Origin: Chloroflexota bacterium
GTDB taxonomy: Bacteria; Chloroflexota; Limnocylindria; QHBO01
DNA length: 9,761 bases
Reading direction: 5' to 3'
Assembly: GCA_024636135.1 (NCBI GenBank)
Contig: JAGXHP010000108.1
Location: 1 to 9,761 of the forward strand
The notes under the pieces were generated by a model. The model was not told the DNA's origin. It was given only the letters and a program-made list of their open reading frames with translations, and searched no databases. The translations under genes were made by a program, and so were the position numbers. Positions within the stretch are counted from its first letter, which is position 1, and each line of letters opens with the position of its first letter. Shown here one piece after another: positions 6,729-9,761 of the stretch.

Positions 6729-7511
6729 GTGAAGATCGTCGTCTGTATCAAGCAGGTCCCGGCCACCGGCGCCGACAAGCGCTACACCGCCGACCTGCGT
6801 CTCGACCGGACCGGCGTCGAGGCCATCATCAACCCGCTCGACGAGTACGCCATCGAGCAGGCCCTGCGCCTGGCCGATGCGGGCACCGCCGACTCGGTGA
6901 CCTACCTTTGCATGGGACCCGACCAGGCGTCCGAGGCCCTGCGTCGCGCGCTCGCCATGGGAGGCGACGACGCGGTGCTGATCACCGATGCGGCGCTGGC
7001 CGGCGCCGACGAGTGGACCACCGCCAAGGTGCTGGCGGCCGCCCTCGACAAGCTTGCGCCGGACGTGGCGCTCATGGGCATGGCCTCCGACGACGCGCGG
7101 GGCTCGCTCGTGCCCGGGGCCGTGGCAGCCATGCGCGACGTCCCGCTGCTCTCGTACGGATCCGAGCTCGCGCTTGCCGACGGCGAGGCTCGCGTACGCC
7201 GGCTGTCCGCCACCGGCTTCGATTGGATCGCCGCTCCGCTGCCAGTGGTTGCCACGGTCACCGACCAGGTGGGGGAGCCGCGATACGCCAGCCTGAAGGG
7301 CATCATGGCCGCAAAGCGCAAGCCGCTCGAGACATGGTCGCTGGGTGACCTCGAGCTCTCGGCGGATGACCTCCACGGCGCCGCGCTCACCACCGTGACC
7401 GATACGCGCGCCCCGGAGGAGAAGCCGCCGACGGAGCGCATCGAGAACGTCCCCGCCCCCGAAGCCGCGGCGAAGATCGCCGACTGGCTCGAGCAGAGAA
7501 AGTTGATCTGA
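6729..7511 (+). CDS. etfB: Electron transfer flavoprotein subunit beta
   Basis: A 260-residue AMP-binding ETF subunit that, with EtfA, accepts electrons from acyl-CoA dehydrogenases. The start matches the family's MKIVVCIKQVP opening, followed by INPLDEYAIEQALRL, the GMASDDARGSLVPG segment at the nucleotide-binding site (closer to the DGRxGVVP form of actinobacterial ETFs than to the DGDTGQVGP form), and RYASLKGIMAAKRKPLE, the recognition-loop region that docks onto dehydrogenases. I chose GTG 6729 because the family signature begins there; the same frame stays open upstream only as overlap with the dehydrogenase gene. The nearest SD (AGGAG, 6709-6713) is 15 bases from the GTG, longer than usual. 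The gene is 22 bases after the dehydrogenase and 2 bases before etfA. Confidence 0.95.
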   Translation: MKIVVCIKQVPATGADKRYTADLRLDRTGVEAIINPLDEYAIEQALRLADAGTADSVTYLCMGPDQASEALRRALAMGGDDAVLITDAALAGADEWTTAKVLAAALDKLAPDVALMGMASDDARGSLVPGAVAAMRDVPLLSYGSELALADGEARVRRLSATGFDWIAAPLPVVATVTDQVGEPRYASLKGIMAAKRKPLETWSLGDLELSADDLHGAALTTVTDTRAPEEKPPTERIENVPAPEAAAKIADWLEQRKLI

Positions 7512-7513
7512 CG

Positions 7514-8503
7514 ATGAGCAACGACATCCTCTTCCTGGCCGAGTTCAGCGCCGGGAAGCCGGCCCGATCGGCCATCGAGCTCGCCACGGGCGCCGCAGAC
7601 CTTGCCGCGCAGTCGGGCGGCAGCGCCGTGGCGCTCGCCTATGGCTCCGGTGCCGCCTCCGGCGGTGCCGCGCTGGGTGCGCATGGTGCCGCGCGTGCCG
7701 TCGTCCTCGGGGACGAGGATCGGCCGGCCATCACCTACGCCCCGGCGGCCGTTGCTGCGGCCCGGGATGCCGGGTTGGCGGTGCTGGCCCCCGCGACGCC
7801 CAATGGCCGCGATCTCGCGGCGGCGCTCGTCGGATCACTCGACCTCCCGGCCTTCGGTCCGGTTCGCGCCGCACGCGTCGTGGACGGCGTCCTCGAGAGC
7901 GAGCAGGCAACGCTCCAGGGCAGCGTCATCACCACCGCCCGGCCCGCCGACGGCGCCCCGACGCCATCGGTCGTGCTCGTCCTGGCCAACACCTTCACTC
8001 CCGCTGAAGGCGGATCGGGCACGGCCGAGGTGGCCCAGGCGCCCGACGCCGGAGAGTCGGCGCTGTCGAGGGCCACGGTCGCCGAGAGCCACGAGGCCGA
8101 TGCCAAGGTCGTCAATCTCGAGGAGGCGACGGTGATCGTCGCGGGCGGCCGCGGGGTCGGCGGGGAGGAGGGCTTCGCGCCGCTGCGCGAGCTGGCGGAG
8201 GCCCTGGGGGGCGCGGTCGGTGCGTCGCGCGCCGCCGCCGACGCCGGCTGGATCCCGTACCAGCTCCAGATCGGCCAGACCGGCAAGGTCGTGAAGCCCT
8301 CGCTGTACGTCGGGGCCGGAATCAGTGGTGCCATCCAGCACCGGGTCGGAATGCAGACCGCGGAGCACGTGATCGCCATCAATCGAGATCCGGACGCTCC
8401 CATCGGCGAGTTCGCGGACCTGTTCGTGGTCGGCGACCTGTTCGAGATCGTCCCCGCGTTGACCGAAGAGATTCGGCGTCGCAAGGCGACGAGTGGCGGG
8501 TAG
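7514..8503 (+). CDS. etfA: Electron transfer flavoprotein subunit alpha
   Basis: A 329-residue FAD-carrying ETF subunit, partner of EtfB. The N-terminal domain (about 1-195) has the ILFLAEFSAGKPARSAIELATGAADLA opening and an alanine/glycine-rich interior. The C-terminal FAD domain shows VIVAGGRGVGGEEGFAPLRELAEALGGAVGASRAAADAGWIPYQLQIGQTGKVVKPSLYVGAGISGAIQH..GM, with IGQTG at 253-257 and AINRDPDAPIGEFADLFVVGDLFEIVPAL near the end, all diagnostic for ETF alpha. Electrons leave this flavin to a membrane ETF:quinone oxidoreductase; an Fe-S protein of a type that can serve that role ends at base 188. The ATG is 2 bases after the etfB stop, with no clear SD of its own, so translation is probably coupled. 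Confidence 0.95.
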   Translation: MSNDILFLAEFSAGKPARSAIELATGAADLAAQSGGSAVALAYGSGAASGGAALGAHGAARAVVLGDEDRPAITYAPAAVAAARDAGLAVLAPATPNGRDLAAALVGSLDLPAFGPVRAARVVDGVLESEQATLQGSVITTARPADGAPTPSVVLVLANTFTPAEGGSGTAEVAQAPDAGESALSRATVAESHEADAKVVNLEEATVIVAGGRGVGGEEGFAPLRELAEALGGAVGASRAAADAGWIPYQLQIGQTGKVVKPSLYVGAGISGAIQHRVGMQTAEHVIAINRDPDAPIGEFADLFVVGDLFEIVPALTEEIRRRKATSGG

Positions 8504-8507
8504 GGGG

Positions 8508-8513
8508 TAGGCT
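8508..8513 (+). promoter_or_regulatory. Possible -10 element directly before the unrecognised gene
   Basis: TAGGCT (8508-8513) lies 6 bases before ATG 8520, the spacing expected if transcription began on the ATG. No -35 is evident at 16-18 bases. The same bases contain GGTAGG, which could act as a weak ribosome binding site for readthrough from etfA, so the element is uncertain. Confidence 0.25.
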
Positions 8514-8519
8514 ACGACG

Positions 8520-9038
8520 ATGCGCGTTCTGTTCGGCGGTCGGCGACGAAGTGTCTTCGGGCACGGCAAGGAGCTGGGCGTCTATCGCAACGAGATCTCG
8601 GAGCGGTCCACCAGGATCGATGCCCAGATCGCGTCGGTCGCGGACGAGATCGACGCGCTCCGCCGGCGGGACCTCGACCCGGACGAGGCCGTCGAACGGC
8701 TCGGCGCCCAGGAGGACACCCTGGACGAGGAGGTCCTCGGACTCCAGGGCATGATGGCCCCCGAGGAGCTCCACGGCCTGCACATGGAGTACGAGGCGAA
8801 CCTCGAGCGCGTGCTGCGTGGCATCGTCACCGCCGAGCGGGGGTGTGCCCTGACGGGTCTGCCGCACCGGCCGCCGGGTGACGACGAGCCGTTCACCTAC
8901 TACAAGCGCGCGCACGCCAACGTGAGCCACGCGCGCCTGAGGATGGCGGAGATCGTCGACGTGCTGCTGCACTGGGAGCCCGGCCTCCTCGCCGACGGAT
9001 CGGTCACGGCCCGGCTGGAGCGCACCCGCCAGGCCTGA
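8520..9038 (+). CDS. Unrecognised helical, possibly coiled-coil protein
   Basis: A 172-residue protein I do not recognise. It opens with a basic patch (MRVLFGGRRRSVFGHGKELG), then a long charged helix with heptad-like pattern (about 20-100: YRNEISERSTRIDAQIASVADEIDALRRRDLDPDEAVERLGAQEDTLDEEVLGLQ...), then a central CALTGLPHRPPGDDEPFTYYKRAHANV segment and a last helix (HARLRMAEIVDVLLHWEPGLL). No signal peptide or membrane span; one cysteine only. Codons end mostly in G or C, as in the neighbouring genes, and residue composition is protein-like, which supports a real gene over the antisense frame. It starts 16 bases after etfA and may be co-transcribed with the ETF operon, or have its own start at TAGGCT. 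No function is assigned. Confidence 0.75.
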   Translation: MRVLFGGRRRSVFGHGKELGVYRNEISERSTRIDAQIASVADEIDALRRRDLDPDEAVERLGAQEDTLDEEVLGLQGMMAPEELHGLHMEYEANLERVLRGIVTAERGCALTGLPHRPPGDDEPFTYYKRAHANVSHARLRMAEIVDVLLHWEPGLLADGSVTARLERTRQA

Positions 9039-9072
9039 ACCGGACTACGGCTGCGGCGGAACCGGACTCCGG
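9037..9072 (+). repeat. Direct repeat with 22-base period upstream of nrdR
   Basis: GAACCGGACTNCGG occurs at 9037-9050 and 9059-9072, identical except for N (A, then C), with a 22-base start-to-start distance, about two helical turns. The second copy contains CCGGA-C-TCCGG, an odd-centred inverted repeat. The pair begins inside the stop codon of the preceding gene and ends about 20 bases before the TATACT element. It looks like a regulator-binding site; I cannot name the protein. Confidence 0.45.
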
Positions 9073-9078
9073 GAGAAT

Positions 9079-9098
9079 CGGATATATCCGTATATACT
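9079..9098 (+). promoter_or_regulatory. Palindromic TATA-rich island, probable nrdR promoter
   Basis: CGGATATATCCG (9079-9090) is a perfect 12-base palindrome, followed by the overlapping palindrome GTATATAC (9090-9097) and a near-consensus -10, TATACT (9093-9098). It is a sharp AT-rich patch in GC-rich DNA. No -35 is seen 16-18 bases upstream, where the second GAACCGGACTNCGG repeat lies instead. Transcription from it would start near 9105, about 97 bases before nrdR. Confidence 0.5.
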
Positions 9099-9126
9099 CG
9101 CGGCCGCAACGGCCCCCCATCCCGCT

Positions 9127-9178
9127 CACAACGGCCCACATGTTGTGGTATGGTGCCAATAGACACAACCACTGGTGT
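9127..9178 (+). promoter_or_regulatory. NrdR-box-like inverted repeat and CACAAC hexamers before nrdR
   Basis: The 16-base ACACAACCACTGGTGT (9163-9178) has the ACAC...GTGT ends and length of an NrdR box, but lacks the AT-rich centre of the usual box. The hexamer CACAAC appears at 9127-9132 and 9164-9169 and its complement GTTGTG at 9142-9147; CCACA-TGT-TGTGG (9136-9148) is another small inverted repeat. A weaker -10-like TATGGT lies at 9149-9154. Placement directly before nrdR suits autoregulation, but the match is partial. Confidence 0.4.
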
Positions 9179-9201
9179 AGTCCACACGAGGGCGACGACG
9201 A

Positions 9202-9666
9202 ATGCGATGTCCACGCTGCGAGGAGACCGGAACGCGCGTCATCGACTCGCGCGACCTCGAGGCCGGAGCTACGATCCGCCGTCGTCGCGAGTGCGAGACG
9301 TGCAGCTATCGGTTCACCACCTACGAGCGCCCCGAGGGCGCGCGCCTCGTCGTCATCAAGCGTGACGGCAGCCGCCAGGACTTCGACCGTGAGAAGCTGC
9401 GGACCGGCCTGCTCAAGGCGCTCCAGAAGCGCCCGGTGACCCTGGACCGGGTCGAGGCGGCGCTGGACGATATCGAGAGCCAGCTTCGCGTGCGCGGCGA
9501 CGCCGAACTTCCCTCGACCGAGATCGGACGCCTCGCGACCGATGCCCTGCGGGAGCTGGATCAGCTGGCATACATCCGCTTCGCGTCCGTGTATCACGCC
9601 TACGACGACATCGAGACCCTCCAGCGCGAGGTGGATCGGCTCATCAAGCAGCGCCCGGGGTCGTAA
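9202..9666 (+). CDS. nrdR: Transcriptional repressor NrdR
   Basis: A 154-residue nucleotide-sensing repressor of ribonucleotide reductase genes. It has a zinc ribbon with C3, C6, C31 and C34 (MRCPRC...RRRRECETC) followed by YRFTTYERPEG, and an ATP-cone domain (about 47-137) with VVIKRDGSRQDFDREKLRTGLLKALQKRPV and ...LDQLAYIRFASVYHAYDDIE, which binds ATP or dATP to switch DNA binding. Length and both domains are typical. ATG 9202 follows GAGGG (9188-9192) by 9 bases and matches the family start exactly. The next gene, dcd, starts 12 bases after its stop, so the two probably share a transcript. No ribonucleotide reductase gene is visible in the window. Confidence 0.97.
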   Translation: MRCPRCEETGTRVIDSRDLEAGATIRRRRECETCSYRFTTYERPEGARLVVIKRDGSRQDFDREKLRTGLLKALQKRPVTLDRVEAALDDIESQLRVRGDAELPSTEIGRLATDALRELDQLAYIRFASVYHAYDDIETLQREVDRLIKQRPGS

Positions 9667-9678
9667 GATCAGCGGCGC

Positions 9679-9761
9679 ATGATCCTGTCCGACCGCGACA
9701 TCCGCGCCGAGATCGACGCCGGCCGAATCGTCGTCGATCCCTATACGCCCGATGCGGTCCA
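9679..9761 (+). CDS. dcd: dCTP deaminase, 3' partial (first 27 codons)
   Basis: The visible MILSDRDIRAEIDAGRIVVDPYTPDAV is the characteristic start of dCTP deaminases, which convert dCTP to dUTP on the way to dTTP; in some bacteria the enzyme also hydrolyses dUTP. The catalytic and C-terminal parts are beyond the window edge, so the mono- or bifunctional type cannot be told. No SD precedes ATG 9679; the sequence TAAGAT (9664-9669), which overlaps the nrdR stop, could be a -10 for a nearly leaderless message, or translation may simply continue from nrdR. Confidence 0.9.
   Translation, partial: MILSDRDIRAEIDAGRIVVDPYTPDAV

Noticed and set aside
3587..6778. A 1063-codon open frame on the - strand crossing the secreted protein gene, its terminator and the acyl-CoA dehydrogenase gene
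   Set aside because: Its product has no recognisable domain and an H/R/V/D-rich composition typical of antisense frames in GC-rich DNA. Both genes opposite it are firmly identified, and it also runs through the terminator.
8379..8972. A 197-codon - strand frame opposite the unrecognised gene
   Set aside because: The + strand frame has better composition and GC-ending codons, and lies in line with the operon; the - strand frame also overlaps etfA.

Overview
The window is GC-rich bacterial DNA with tightly packed genes, all on the + strand. GTG starts, the actinobacterial/Chloroflexota style of the electron-transfer flavoprotein genes and the secreted LVIVD/PA protein point to Chloroflexota or, less likely, Actinomycetota. 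That placement is an inference; no rRNA or tRNA is visible to settle it.

Layout. Bases 1-188 are the 3' end of a cysteine-rich (CCG-type) Fe-S oxidoreductase. A 344-base spacer (189-532) follows; its last 100 bases carry phased CGGAA repeats and a good sigma70-type promoter that appears to start a leaderless Lrp/AsnC regulator gene at 533. That regulator, a GSA-type class III aminotransferase (1029-2474) and a DUF2231 membrane protein fused to a Rieske [2Fe-2S] domain (2474-3340) are close enough to be one operon. A separate gene (3470-5371) encodes a large secreted beta-propeller protein of the LVIVD type with an inserted PA domain; it ends at a strong stem-loop terminator (5391-5423).

The next operon (5537 to about 9038) encodes an acyl-CoA dehydrogenase, ETF beta, ETF alpha and an unrecognised helical protein. 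The dehydrogenase passes electrons to the EtfBA flavoprotein. The Fe-S protein cut off at the left edge resembles the family that carries ETF electrons to the quinone pool in actinobacteria, so the window may hold both ends of one fatty-acid or branched-chain acyl-CoA oxidation chain.

The right end is deoxynucleotide metabolism: nrdR, the ribonucleotide-reductase repressor (9202-9666), followed 12 bases later by the start of dCTP deaminase (dcd, from 9679, cut by the window edge). The 163-base spacer before nrdR holds a 22-base-period direct repeat, a palindromic TATA-rich island and an NrdR-box-like inverted repeat.

I see no CRISPR array, insertion sequence, phage gene, tRNA or rRNA. Most of the window is ordinary metabolism. 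The parts most worth a second look are the regulatory spacers before the AsnC-type gene and before nrdR, the unrecognised gene after etfA, and the regulator/aminotransferase/Rieske operon.
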